A stretch of DNA of 64,000 bases from CAVOHU01 sp963817885 (GTDB lineage Bacteria > Acidobacteriota > Vicinamibacteria > Vicinamibacterales > JAKQTR01): NCBI GenBank assembly GCA_963817885.1, contig CAWFQE010000002.1:1426001-1490000 (forward strand), in the 5' to 3' direction. Under the pieces are notes generated by a model. That model was not told where the DNA came from and did no database searches. It saw only the letters and a program-made list of their open reading frames with translations. The position numbers were made by a program, and so were the translations under genes. Each line of letters begins with the position of its first letter. Position 1 is the stretch's first letter. Below, in pieces: positions 18,456 to 28,209 of this stretch.

Positions 18456-19733
18456 CTAGTTCGCCCCGTCCGGCAGCCGCCGAATCATCAGCATGGTCAT
18501 ATCGTCCGGCTGGGAGACGCCTGCGCCGAATCCCTCGACCGCGTGGAGGACGAGCTCGATGAGCCGTGTCATCGGCTCGTTCTGATTCGCGCGGACGATC
18601 TCGGCGAACCTGGCGTCGCCGAACTGTTCATCCTCGCGGTTCGGGTATTCGAGAATCCCGTCGGACACCAGGCAGATGATGTCGCCGGGCCCGAGGTCGA
18701 ACACCTGCGCCTTCGTGAGACGCATGATCTCCATCATGCCCATGGGGAACGTGGTCGCCTCGCGCGACTCCCATTCCCCCGTGCCGGCATGGAGCTGGAA
18801 CAGGGGCCCCTGGCCTCCGGCATGGTACGTGAGCGAGTGATCCCTCGTGTCGAGCGCGCCCAGAAACGCGGTGACGAACCGGTTGGAGGCCAGGTCCTGG
18901 CAGAGCTGATCGTTGATGTGGGTGAACGCCGCGTCGAGATCCGCTCCGAGCCGGACGCCCAGCCGGAGCATGGCCCGGACCTGCGTGACGCTCAGCGCGG
19001 GTCCGATGCCGTGCCCGGTAGCGTCGCCGAGCAGCAGCATCAGGCGGTGATCGTCGAGCGTGATGACGTCGTAGACATCGCCTCCGGTCTCGTCCGCGGG
19101 CCGGCTCCACCCGGCGATGTCGTAGCCGGCGATCTTCGGCATCTCCTTCGGGAACACCCGCATCTGGACGTCGCGGGCGATTGACATCTCGTGCTCCAGC
19201 TTCTTCTTGACCACCATGTCGGCGATCATGCGGACCCGCTGCAGTGCAACCGCGCATTGCGCCGCGAGCGCGCCGGCGATCTTCTCGTCTTCGGCCGTGA
19301 AGACGCCCTGGTGCTTGTTCAACACCTGGAGCACCCCGACCAGCGTGTCGTCGTACCCGATGAGGGGAACCGCCAGCAGGCATCGCGTCCGGTAGCCGCT
19401 CTTCTGATCCACTTCACGATTGAATCGGGGATCGGCATAGCAGTCGGGAACGTTGACCACGCGCCGGGACTGCGCGCACTCGCCGACGATGCCCCGCGCC
19501 GCGGGAAAACGAATCTCGGCGATTCCCGTGGCCACCGTCGTGTACAGCTCCTCGGTCTTCGGCTCGTAGAGAAAGACCGATCCCCGGTCGGCACTGAGGA
19601 TGGCCCGGCCGGCGTCGATGACCTCGGTGAGCATGGAGGTCAGATCGAAGGGCGAGGCGAGCTTGCGGGTCACCTCGAGGAGCCGTTCGAGCATCTCCGC
19701 GTTGATGGCCGTTCCGGTCTGGCTCGAATCCAT
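18456..19733 (-). CDS. GAF-domain PP2C-type (SpoIIE/RsbU-like) serine phosphatase
   Basis: A 425-residue protein. A GAF sensor domain spans residues about 20-165 (ILSADRGSVFLYEPKTEELYT, CLLAVPLIGYDDTLVGVLQVLNK). A short coiled linker (KKKLEHEMSIARDVQMRVFP) leads into the SpoIIE domain (about 195-420), with metal-binding aspartates in SRPADETGGDVYDV, LLGDATGHGIGPAL, CLVSDGILEYPN and QPDDMTMLMI. Such proteins dephosphorylate anti-sigma antagonists or report c-type signals. No STAS or anti-sigma partner is adjacent. GTG/ATG choices upstream were rejected in favour of ATG 19733, just after AGGGGGAT. Confidence 0.88.
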   Translation of the reverse strand: MDSSQTGTAINAEMLERLLEVTRKLASPFDLTSMLTEVIDAGRAILSADRGSVFLYEPKTEELYTTVATGIAEIRFPAARGIVGECAQSRRVVNVPDCYADPRFNREVDQKSGYRTRCLLAVPLIGYDDTLVGVLQVLNKHQGVFTAEDEKIAGALAAQCAVALQRVRMIADMVVKKKLEHEMSIARDVQMRVFPKEMPKIAGYDIAGWSRPADETGGDVYDVITLDDHRLMLLLGDATGHGIGPALSVTQVRAMLRLGVRLGADLDAAFTHINDQLCQDLASNRFVTAFLGALDTRDHSLTYHAGGQGPLFQLHAGTGEWESREATTFPMGMMEIMRLTKAQVFDLGPGDIICLVSDGILEYPNREDEQFGDARFAEIVRANQNEPMTRLIELVLHAVEGFGAGVSQPDDMTMLMIRRLPDGAN

Positions 19734-19997
19734 GTGCGATCCCCCTGTTGGACCCGGCTCGACCGCTCGCGGGCGCCGGGCCTGACGCAACAAGATACAC
19801 CTGAGTCGAGCCCGGCGTCGAAGGCGGCGAACGTGCCGGCCCCGCGTCGTGACGCCGGGTCTGCGACGTCCACCGGGAGCGCCAGAAATCGAAAACCGGC
19901 AGCCGTTGCGGGCGCGGGGCGACGCGTCCATAATGACCTTGACCGAGTTCGCCCGGCGGGTTTCTCGACCTGACGGTAATCCATTCAAGGAGGGGCG

Positions 19998-21435
19998 ATG
20001 ACGCGTGATGCGGCGGCCGCGAGCAGAATCTACCTCCCCGACACGAACGTCCTTATCAACGATCCCGATTCATTGAAGAAGCTTGGCACGGGCAACACGG
20101 TCGTGGTGCCCTACCCTGTCTTGCGCGAGCTCGACACGGCCAAGACGGGCCTCAACGGCGTCGGCAGAGCGGCGAGGCACGTGACGCAGTGGCTGGATGA
20201 GCAGCAGGAAGGCCGGGATCGCCACGAGCTGGTGACCGGCATTCCGATGGCGGACGGCGGGCGGCTGGTCTTCGATGACAACGCGGCGGCCCGCGAGGAT
20301 ATGTGGGACGGGTTCGATCAGCGAAACGAAGACGACCGGATCATCCTGGCAGCGAGGAAGTGGCAGCGCAAGCACCCGGACACGCGGACGGTGCTCGTGA
20401 CGCGCGACGTGGCCATGCGGGTCCGTGCCCGGGCCCTCGGCGTCCACGCCGAGGACTACCGCGACGACCAGCGGGTGTCGTCGATCGACGAGCTGTACTC
20501 GGGCTGCGCCACCATCGTGATCCCCGACGATCAGCACGGGCTGCTCACGGATCTGCATCGCGAGAACCGGCTCGAAGCCCGGCGCGTGCTGGATCTGGCC
20601 GCTCCGGTCACGCTCTATGCGAACCAGTGCTGCACGCTCAGGACCGAATCGTCGGGCAAGACGGCCTACGCGATCTACAAGGCAGGCGATGCTCCGTATT
20701 TCCGCATCGTCCGCCGCGTCGAGGGCCAGCGGGGCATCGGGCCGCTCAATCCCGAGCAGGTGTTTGCGCTGGCGTTGCTGAACGACCCCGACATTTCGGT
20801 CGTGACGCTGGCCGGCCAGGCCGGCTCAGGCAAGACGCTGATGGCGCTGCTGGCGGGCTACGCGATGCTGCGTGAGTCCTACGCCCGGCTCATCGTCTAC
20901 CGTCCGAACATCGAGCTGGGCCAGTCGCTCGGCTATCTTGCCCGGCACGCTCGATGAGAAGTTCGCGCCGTGGACGCGGCCGGTCTTCGACAACCTGGAG
21001 CTGATCGTCAAGGGGCTCGGCCGGGCACCGCTCGACCCCGACAACCCTCGATCTCACGGCAACAAGGGGGCAAAGCGGGAGGCGATCGAGCGCGACGATC
21101 ACGATCTGGCGGCCCTGGTCGAGACCGGCGTCCTGGAAGTCGCACCGATTTCTCACCTGCGCGGCCGGAGCATTCACGATGCGTACATCGTGGCGGACGA
21201 AGCGCAGAACATGAACCACCACGAGGTGAAGACGCTGCTGACGCGCAGCGGGCAGGGAACCAAGGCCGTGCTGACCGGCGATCCGGACCAGGTGGATCTG
21301 CCCGACGCGGGCGCGACGACCAACGGTCTCACGCACGTGGTCGAGCGCTTCAAGGGCCAGGCCGAGTACGGTCACCTCACGATGACGACCACGGTGCGCT
21401 CGCGCCTCGCGGCCATGGCGGCGAGTCTGCTGTAG
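19998..21435 (+). CDS. phoH: PIN domain-PhoH ATPase, one-base frameshift
   Basis: About 478 residues after repair. The N-terminal PIN nuclease domain (residues 1-150) carries acidic residues in YLPDTNVLINDP and LRELD. A C-terminal PhoH-type P-loop ATPase/helicase domain follows, with AGQAGSGKTLMALLAGYAML (Walker A) and VADEAQNMNHHEVKTLLTRSG (Walker B region). An extra T at about 20938-20939 ends the first frame at RHAR; without it the text reads GYLPGTLDEKFAPW, the family consensus. The PIN-PhoH fusion is an RNA-processing/helicase type (YlaK-like). AAGGAGG precedes ATG 19998. Confidence 0.9.
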
Positions 21436-21494
21436 CGGAGATCACTGTCAGGCTGGCGGCCCGTCGATTGGCGAGTCTGCCCGAGCGTTGCAGC

Positions 21495-21683
21495 CGCGAG
21501 CCACGGCATGTTGCTCCGGCGGACCCGCTCGCGCTCGCCGGCAAACTGCGTCTTCAGGGTTCTGTTGGCGGCAGGAATGGGTCCCCAACCCATTCCGGAT
21601 TTCGGCCCTTGCGACGCAGTTTGCAGACTATCGCCGTCGGCTCGGCTCAAGGGTCCACCTCCGGCAACATGCCGCGGCTCGCG
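21495..21683 (+). repeat. 189-bp palindromic structured repeat (family 1, copy A)
   Basis: Four nested inverted stems. P1: 21495-21514 with 21664-21683, 19 of 20 paired. P2: GGACCC 21521-21526 with GGGTCC 21651-21656. P3: 21541-21552 with 21613-21624. P4: GGAATGGGT 21574-21582 with ACCCATTCC 21588-21596. Between P2 and P3 lies GCTCGCGCTCGCCG, the same in all copies. The stem bases differ from copies B and C yet still pair. Confidence 0.85.
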
Positions 21684-21704
21684 CCTTTCGGAAGGAGAGT
21701 CGTC

Positions 21705-21950
21705 GAGCGGGTGACCGAGCGTCAAGCCTGCTGTACGCCGAAGTTGCGACTGCCGACTTGTCCGCCTTGCGCGGGTCCTGCCCGAGCATCAGGCACGCTC
21801 GTTCGGCCGGCAGGTATTGTCGGCACATCGATGACCGGCCCTCGACGCGCGGGCGAAGCTCGCGTGTTACGGGCATGGTCTCGCCGACGACTCCCGCTTG
21901 CTCGGGAACCTGCCGACCGCCCGAGGTGCCTGACGCTCGGTCACCCGCTC
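21705..21950 (+). repeat. 246-bp inverted-repeat element containing family 2 copy A
   Basis: Perfect 20-base inverted repeats at 21705-21724 and 21931-21950 (begins GAGCGGGTGACCGAG). Inside is a family 2 unit: a GCGGGTCCTGCCCG end at about 21769 and TGGTCTCGCCGACGACTCCC at 21877-21896, both also present at 61677-61906 and, inverted, at 52461-52643. Together with family 1 copy A this fills most of the gap between phoH and the glycosyltransferase gene; no coding sequence is evident. Confidence 0.75.
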
Positions 21951-21991
21951 AGGCGATGTCGAGGACCCGTTTGATCACCCTCGCATTCAAG

Positions 21992-23350
21992 TCACTTGCC
22001 AGACTCGCTCCGCCATGTCTCCGGCCGGCGCTCACCCAACAGCCGGTCGTTCTTCTCCTGGATCGCTCGAACGACGAGCGCCCGGTTCATGTAGAGCGAC
22101 TTTCTCTTGAAGCCGTCGACCGCGATCCCGATGTGCGTCACGAAGCCTGTGATGAGCAGGGCCGCCGCCACGATCCGAACCGCCCGGTGTTTCAGCAACC
22201 GGGCCCAGCACGCGCACGCATAGAGCATGACCAGCGGGAAGGTCACGTACATGGCATGTGACGCCGGTCCCTTCACGGAGAAGGCAAAGACGACCCACAT
22301 CATCACGATCAGGGCCATCATCACGCCCTTCAGGCCCCACTCGGGCTTCTCGGGCCACCTGCGGAACAGATCGATCAGCAGCACGAACGGCTGAACGACG
22401 CCGCACAGCCCGGCGAAGATCGCGAAGGGCGCAACCCACGGATAGCGTGAAAGGAAGCCGAGCCGGTCCGCCGAGGTCGATCCGATGAAGCGCGGCAGTT
22501 CGTACGACCCCAGCGAGAGGAACCTGGCGACTATGTCCGGAAGGCGCAGGAGCCTCTCGGGCACGAAACGGACATTCGCACCGGCCCCGGCGGCGGACGC
22601 GATGCCGAACTGAACGAGCGTCGGGATGAGCGTGAGGCCTGCCAGAAGTGCGCCGGCGGAAAACCAGGCGATGGCGCGAAGTGCGGTCCGCCAGCCGTCC
22701 CAGATCGCGTACCCGATCGCCACCAGCGCGAACGGGACCATCAGCGCAAACGACAGGTGCAGCTGGTAGACCCAGAGGATTCCGAACCCCGCGAGGAAGA
22801 AGGCGAGCGATCTCGGAATGGTCCGCGTGGTCAGGAACGGCAGCAGCTCGAAGATCGCGATGAAGAACAGCACCGCGCCCGTCAGGGCATATGACGGATT
22901 GATGATGTGGGTCGAGAAGTTGAGCGTCCAGGGACTGAAGAGAATCCACGGCCAGAGAAACCACGCGGGAATCCCCGGCACACGGCGCCCGATGTACCAC
23001 GCCAGCAGGCACAGCGACCCCATCGACAGCAGGTTCAGCAGCACGTACGGCGCTTCCGGCTGCGCGACGACCCACAGCGGGGCCGCGATGAGCAGGCCCT
23101 GGAGGCCGCCTGGAATCTGCGTCTGCGTATATACGACGTCGGGGCCGAAGTACGGCCACGCACCGGTCGCGTAGTACTTCAGGCCAATCAGGAAGATTTG
23201 CAGTTCGTCGGCGGCCCAGAACTCGCCGAGCAGGCCAAAGGCGAGGCGCAGCACGAAGGCCCCCGCGAGCAACAGCGCGACAACTCGCCAGCTCAACGTG
23301 CCGGATCGCTCGCTCCCGGCAACTGCGGCGGATCGTCCGGAGCCGATCAT
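21992..23350 (-). CDS. GT-C type membrane glycosyltransferase or relative
   Basis: A 452-residue protein with about 10-12 membrane helices. An acidic loop motif lies near the start of the first periplasmic loop (EFWAADELQIFLIG), as in GT39/GT83-type lipid-linked sugar transferases. It shows no ArnT consensus beyond this. It lies 66 bases downstream of another GT-C gene on the same strand, so both probably modify an envelope glycan or lipid with sugars from polyprenyl-phosphate donors. The donor and acceptor are unknown. ATG 23350 was chosen. Confidence 0.68.
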   Translation of the reverse strand: MIGSGRSAAVAGSERSGTLSWRVVALLLAGAFVLRLAFGLLGEFWAADELQIFLIGLKYYATGAWPYFGPDVVYTQTQIPGGLQGLLIAAPLWVVAQPEAPYVLLNLLSMGSLCLLAWYIGRRVPGIPAWFLWPWILFSPWTLNFSTHIINPSYALTGAVLFFIAIFELLPFLTTRTIPRSLAFFLAGFGILWVYQLHLSFALMVPFALVAIGYAIWDGWRTALRAIAWFSAGALLAGLTLIPTLVQFGIASAAGAGANVRFVPERLLRLPDIVARFLSLGSYELPRFIGSTSADRLGFLSRYPWVAPFAIFAGLCGVVQPFVLLIDLFRRWPEKPEWGLKGVMMALIVMMWVVFAFSVKGPASHAMYVTFPLVMLYACACWARLLKHRAVRIVAAALLITGFVTHIGIAVDGFKRKSLYMNRALVVRAIQEKNDRLLGERRPETWRSESGK

Positions 23351-23415
23351 CTGTTACTCACCTGCGCGACCCGTCACCGGCGGCGCACCGGTTGGAGACG
23401 ATCGCCCCGGCCCCG

Positions 23416-25116
23416 TCATCGGTTGCTCACCAGCACGACGCGCTGGAGGTCTCGCGCCGGATCCGGGTGAATGAACGTGCCGATGCGCAGCAGCCCCGTG
23501 TTCAGATATCGCGCTTCGAACAGGCGACGGTACCTGTTTGCGTCAGGATCCAATGCGCTCAGCATCCCGGCGTCGACGATGGCCAGCACAGGCGTTGGCG
23601 CCTCCAGGATGCGCCTTACTTCTTCGGCTGTGGCGCCGAACGAGGTCTTCGCGTGGGTGTAGAAGACCAGGTTTCTGCCGAACGCTCCGCACGTGCAGAT
23701 CTCGGCGGGCGCGTCATACGCCCTGGCCGCCTGCGCGACCCGCTGCACGACCTCCGGCTGGCCCGGGGCCAGCACCCATCCCTGGACAACGAAAAGCAGA
23801 ATCGTCGAAGCCGCGATCACGAAGAGAGGGATCCGCCGGAGCGCGCCGGTCAGCGACTCGACCAGGGTGAAGAGCCCGGCGGCGGCGATCGAGACCGGGG
23901 CCACATCGGTCCAGTGTGTGGATACGGCTGCAAACACGGGCCCGGCACGCCAGATGAGCAGCCCGATCGCCAGCACCACGAGTCCGGTTGCCGCGCCGGC
24001 GATCCTGAACGGCGCGTCGTCCCGCGTCGACGGCTCCGGGTGCGACCGGGACCAGATCGTCTTGCCGAGCAGCACGGCGATCGGCACCAGGCACGGCAGG
24101 ATGTAGCGAGGCTGCTTGCCTGTCGACGCCGTCAGCACCAGCAATGGCGCAAGCGCCCAGACGACGAGCCGCACCTCGGTCATCGTGAGTGCCCGCTGGC
24201 GGCGCGCCACGCTCACCACCGGCGCAATCCACAACGCCATGAACGGCGACCACGGCAGCATGCCGCCCAGCAGAATCGGGACGTAGTACCAGATCGCCCG
24301 CGGTTCGTTATAGGTCGAGGTGGCGAAGCGCTGCAGGTTCTCGCCGACGAAGAACTGGTACAGGTAGTGCGGCCCGTTGACCCAGGCTGCCGCGGCATAC
24401 CAGGGCGCGGCAATCACCAGGAACAGCCCCGCGCCCAGCGCAAGCTCGCCAGTCCGCACGGGGAACGTGAATCGGCCATTCTGCTTCCGCTCGGTCCAGC
24501 TCTCCCACAAGATCAGCGGAATCGCCACTGCCGCGGGCAGGACAATCGCAACCGGCCCCTTGGCCAGCATCCCGAGTCCCATCGCCGCCGAGGCGACGAG
24601 CACCCACACGAGGCGTCCTCGCGATTCCGTCTCGACGCCAGCCTCGTGCCCGGCTGGCGCACGGCGGCCGACCGCTTCAATGATTGCCCAGACGGCGACG
24701 GTGATGAAGAACGCGGTCGGCAGGTCGGGCAACGACTGCCTCGCCATGGCGAACGCCCCGTAGCAGGTGGCCACCACCGCGCCTGCCATCAGGCCCGGTC
24801 CTGATCCGTACCACCGGCTGCCGCAGGCAAAGGCGATCCACACCAGCCCGAGGCCGGCGAGCGCGGAGAAGAAGCGGGCCTGGGCCTCGCCGGTGCCCGA
24901 CACGACGTAGCCGGCGGCGGCAGCCCAGTAGTACAGGATGGGCTTCTGAAAGCGGGGCTCGTAGTTGAAATGCGGTGTAATCCAGTCGCCGCTCTCGACC
25001 ATCTCACGCGCAGACTCGGCGTAGAACGCCTCATCCGAGTCGGTGATGGCGGGCCCGCCCAGGCCCACGAAGAACGAAATCGCGCAAAGCGCCAGGAGCG
25101 CCAGTGAACGCCACAC
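23416..25116 (-). CDS. ArnT-like (GT39/GT83) membrane glycosyltransferase
   Basis: A 566-residue polytopic inner-membrane protein. The first periplasmic loop has the family motif DSDEAFYAESAREMVESGDWITPHFN, whose DE pair is catalytic in ArnT/PMT enzymes, followed by RFQKPILYYW. Hydrophobic helices continue to about residue 400, then a soluble C-terminal domain. It probably transfers a sugar from polyprenyl phosphate to a lipid or protein. The start is uncertain: GTG 25116 just before the first helix was taken. The frame stays open upstream, but that part is antisense to secA. Confidence 0.82.
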   Translation of the reverse strand: MWRSLALLALCAISFFVGLGGPAITDSDEAFYAESAREMVESGDWITPHFNYEPRFQKPILYYWAAAAGYVVSGTGEAQARFFSALAGLGLVWIAFACGSRWYGSGPGLMAGAVVATCYGAFAMARQSLPDLPTAFFITVAVWAIIEAVGRRAPAGHEAGVETESRGRLVWVLVASAAMGLGMLAKGPVAIVLPAAVAIPLILWESWTERKQNGRFTFPVRTGELALGAGLFLVIAAPWYAAAAWVNGPHYLYQFFVGENLQRFATSTYNEPRAIWYYVPILLGGMLPWSPFMALWIAPVVSVARRQRALTMTEVRLVVWALAPLLVLTASTGKQPRYILPCLVPIAVLLGKTIWSRSHPEPSTRDDAPFRIAGAATGLVVLAIGLLIWRAGPVFAAVSTHWTDVAPVSIAAAGLFTLVESLTGALRRIPLFVIAASTILLFVVQGWVLAPGQPEVVQRVAQAARAYDAPAEICTCGAFGRNLVFYTHAKTSFGATAEEVRRILEAPTPVLAIVDAGMLSALDPDANRYRRLFEARYLNTGLLRIGTFIHPDPARDLQRVVLVSNR

Positions 25117-25248
25117 GGTTAGGTAGTCTATAGCAGACGGCTCGCGGCTCGCGGCTCGCGGCCGGCGGCTGGCGGCCAAGGGCCCGGGCCGGAGTTGGGT
25201 TATCCTGTCGGACGCCCCCCTGCTTCGTGATTCTCGTGGAGGCTTCTC

Positions 25249-25716
25249 ATGATGAACCGACTCGTCTCGATCTCGGTGGCCCTGCTGATCTGTGCCACCC
25301 TCGGCCTGGCGGCCGGCCCAACCAAGTACGGAACGGCGCTCACGCTCAAGGACAACACGAAGGTGTCGGAGATCTTCGCGCAGCCCGGTAAGTTCAACGG
25401 CCAGCGCGTGCGGGTCCAGGGAAAGATCGTGGACGTCTGCTCGATGGCGGGCTGCTGGATCGCGATCGGCGGCGACATCGAGTCGCAGACGATCCGGTTC
25501 AAGGTCGACGACGGGGTCATCGTATTTCCGATGGCAATCAAGGGCCGCAACGCCGCTGTCGAGGGCGTCCTCACCGTCGCGGTGTTGAGTGAGGCGGAGC
25601 AAATCGCGCAGGGCGAAATGGAAGCCAAGGAGAAGAAGACGACCTTCGACCCGAAGACCGTGAAAGGTTCGAAGATGTCCATCCAGATCAAGGGCGAGGG
25701 CGCCGAGGTCTATTAG
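25249..25716 (+). CDS. DUF4920-domain secreted protein
   Basis: A 155-residue protein with a signal peptide (LVSISVALLICATLGLAAG). The body has an OB-fold-like core with the conserved VCSMAGCWIAIGG segment of DUF4920 (C..GCW), where the two cysteines may bind a metal or form a disulfide. It is probably periplasmic. It precedes secA by 27 bases, so the two could be co-transcribed. The function of DUF4920 is not known to me. Confidence 0.8.
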   Translation: MMNRLVSISVALLICATLGLAAGPTKYGTALTLKDNTKVSEIFAQPGKFNGQRVRVQGKIVDVCSMAGCWIAIGGDIESQTIRFKVDDGVIVFPMAIKGRNAAVEGVLTVAVLSEAEQIAQGEMEAKEKKTTFDPKTVKGSKMSIQIKGEGAEVY

Positions 25717-25743
25717 TCCAATCGGAGTGGGGCGCGGGGGCCG

Positions 25744-28209
25744 ATGGACATGAATCCTCCGACCGACAGGTCTGCGGGATCGAGCGTCTTCGGCCCTCCC
25801 TCGCTCCGCCGCCGGTTTCAGCGGATTCGGGGCAGCACGGTCGAGTCCGATCTGCGGGCGTTTGAGGGCACGCTCGGGGCCATCAGGTCCGCCGCTCACC
25901 TCCTTCCATCCGTCTCCGATGCGGACCTTCGTGCGCGGGGCCGGGCGCTGCGATCGGCCGCCAGCGGCGGCGCCGCCGAGCAGGACCTGCTGGTCGAGGT
26001 CTTCGCCCTGGTCTGCGAGGCGGCCGGGCGACGGCTCGGGCTCAGGCCGTTCGACGTCCAGGTGCTCGCAGGCCTGGCGATCCATCAGGGCCGGATCGCA
26101 GAGATGCAGACCGGCGAAGGCAAGACGCTGGTCGCCGTCGCACCCGCGTGCCTCTGTGCCCTGGGCGGCCGCGGCGTGCACATCCTCACGGTCAACGACT
26201 ATCTCGCGCGGCGTGACGCCCGCTGGATGGGGCCGATCTACGAATCGCTCGGCCTCAGTGTCGGATTCGTGCAGGAGCGGATGACCCGCAGCGATCGCCG
26301 GTCGGCGTACTCGTGCGACGTGACGTACGTCACGGCCCGCGAGGCGGGTTTCGACTTCCTGCGCGATCGCCTGTGTCTCGATCCGGCCGACCTCGTCCAT
26401 CGGCCGCTGCACCTCGCGATCGTCGACGAGGCCGACTCGATCCTGATAGACGAGGCGCGCATTCCCCTGGTCGTGGCCGGCGACGAGCAGGAACACCCGT
26501 CAGAACTTGCCCGGATGGCCGTGCTCGCCCGCAGGCTCACGGCGGGCGTCGATTACGACACCGACGAGTACGCCCGCAACGTCAACCTGACCGAACGGGG
26601 ATCACAGCGCGTCGAAGAGATGCTCGGTTGCGGCAACCTCTACGCCCCCGAGAACCTCGTCGTCCTCGCGCAGATCCGCAACGCCCTGCACGCGGAAGCG
26701 CTGCTGCGCGCTGATGTCGATTACATCGTGCGGGACGGGCGCGTCGAGCTGGTTGACGAGTTGACGGGCCGGGTCGTCGACAAGCGCCAGTGGCCCGATG
26801 GTCTGCAGGCGGCGATCGAGGCCAAGGAAGGTCAGCGCCTGCAGCCTGAGGGGCGCATTCTCGGCTCGATCCCCATTCAGCATTTCGTCAAGAAGTACCC
26901 CCGCCTGGCGGGCATGACCGCCACGGCCCAGAGCGCGGCTGCGGAGTTCCAGGAGGTCTACGGCGCAGGCGTCACCGTGATCCCGACCAACAGGCCATGC
27001 GTGAGGATCGATCATCCCGACCGGTTGTTCACGGACCGTGCGGCCAAGGAGCGGGCGCTCATCGATGAAGTCTCCGCGGTGCACGCCACGGGGCGGCCGA
27101 TCCTGGCCGGAACCGCCAGCGTGGCCGAGTCCGAACGGATCGCCCGGATGCTCGGCGATGCGGGCGTGAGCTGCCGGGTGCTCAACGCGAAGAACGACGA
27201 GGTCGAAGCCGAGATCGTGGCGGAGGCGGGCGCGCCCGGTGTGGTCACCATCTCGACCAACATGGCCGGCCGGGGCACCGACATCAAGCTGGGCGGCCGC
27301 GACGAGTCGAAACGCGATCAGGTCGTGGCGCTCGGCGGCCTTTACGTGATCGGCACCAACCGGCATGAAAGCCGCCGCATCGACGACCAGCTTCGAGGAC
27401 GGGCCGGCAGGCAGGGCGATCCCGGATCGTCCCAGTTCATCGTGAGCCTCGAGGACGAGCTGTTGCAGCGGTTCGGACTCCGCGACCTGATCCCTCCGTC
27501 CCGCTGGCCGGCGCCGCAGGCAGCGGCGCTCGACGATCCGCTGCTGACCCGCGAGATCAGCCGGGCCCAGCGCCTGGTCGACGGACAGAATTTCGAGGCG
27601 AGGCAGACACTCTGGCGCTACTCGCAGGTGCTCGAAGGTCAGCGCGAGCACATCCAGGAAGGGCGGCAGGCCATCCTGATGGGCGAGGAGACCGGAGAAC
27701 TGCTCGCGGAGCGCCGATCCGAGCGCTGGCAGGCCCTGTCGGATACGGTCGATGTCGACGTGCTCCGCCGGGTCGAGCGTCATCTGACGCTGCTGGCAAT
27801 CGATCGGTGCTGGAGCGACCACCTGGCGGAAATCACACGAATCCGCGACGGCATTCATCTCGTCACGCTCGGCGGGCTCGATCCGTACGAGCAGTACCAC
27901 GCGCGGGCGCGCGAGGCGTTCGAGTGGACGCTCGGGCGGATTGACGATGAAGTGGTGCGGATGTTCGATGGCGTCGAGGTCACAAAGGATGGCGTGGACT
28001 GGAGGAAGGCGGGGCTGCTGGGGCCGTCGTCCACTTGGACGTACCTTGTCACCGATAAGCCGTTCGTGACCGATCCGCTGGCGAACCTGTCGCAACGCCC
28101 GTCGCTCGGCCTGCCGCTCGCCGTGGCCTACGGCCCGCTGTTCATCCTGTGGGGTTTCTACAGCCGCTGGCGCGCGCGACAGAGGAAGCCGCCGTCAACT
28201 CTCTCTTGA
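25744..28209 (+). CDS. SecA paralogue (short, with C-terminal membrane segment)
   Basis: An 821-residue DEAD-type motor. It has Walker A in MQTGEGKTLVAVAP, DEADSILIDEAR, the helicase motifs TVNDYLARRDA, TISTNMAGRGTDIKLGG and GRAGRQGDPGSS, and a helical scaffold region. It is shorter than housekeeping SecA (about 900) and lacks the C-terminal zinc-finger tail (no CxCx8CH). The last 35 residues instead contain a hydrophobic, possibly membrane-spanning stretch (LPLAVAYGPLFILWGFY). It probably powers export of a subset of proteins; another SecA should exist elsewhere. Confidence 0.85.
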   Translation: MDMNPPTDRSAGSSVFGPPSLRRRFQRIRGSTVESDLRAFEGTLGAIRSAAHLLPSVSDADLRARGRALRSAASGGAAEQDLLVEVFALVCEAAGRRLGLRPFDVQVLAGLAIHQGRIAEMQTGEGKTLVAVAPACLCALGGRGVHILTVNDYLARRDARWMGPIYESLGLSVGFVQERMTRSDRRSAYSCDVTYVTAREAGFDFLRDRLCLDPADLVHRPLHLAIVDEADSILIDEARIPLVVAGDEQEHPSELARMAVLARRLTAGVDYDTDEYARNVNLTERGSQRVEEMLGCGNLYAPENLVVLAQIRNALHAEALLRADVDYIVRDGRVELVDELTGRVVDKRQWPDGLQAAIEAKEGQRLQPEGRILGSIPIQHFVKKYPRLAGMTATAQSAAAEFQEVYGAGVTVIPTNRPCVRIDHPDRLFTDRAAKERALIDEVSAVHATGRPILAGTASVAESERIARMLGDAGVSCRVLNAKNDEVEAEIVAEAGAPGVVTISTNMAGRGTDIKLGGRDESKRDQVVALGGLYVIGTNRHESRRIDDQLRGRAGRQGDPGSSQFIVSLEDELLQRFGLRDLIPPSRWPAPQAAALDDPLLTREISRAQRLVDGQNFEARQTLWRYSQVLEGQREHIQEGRQAILMGEETGELLAERRSERWQALSDTVDVDVLRRVERHLTLLAIDRCWSDHLAEITRIRDGIHLVTLGGLDPYEQYHARAREAFEWTLGRIDDEVVRMFDGVEVTKDGVDWRKAGLLGPSSTWTYLVTDKPFVTDPLANLSQRPSLGLPLAVAYGPLFILWGFYSRWRARQRKPPSTLS

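Noticed and set aside
23416..26496. 1026-codon minus-strand ORF as one protein
   Set aside because: Only the part up to about 25116 shows a membrane glycosyltransferase; the rest is antisense to secA and DUF4920.
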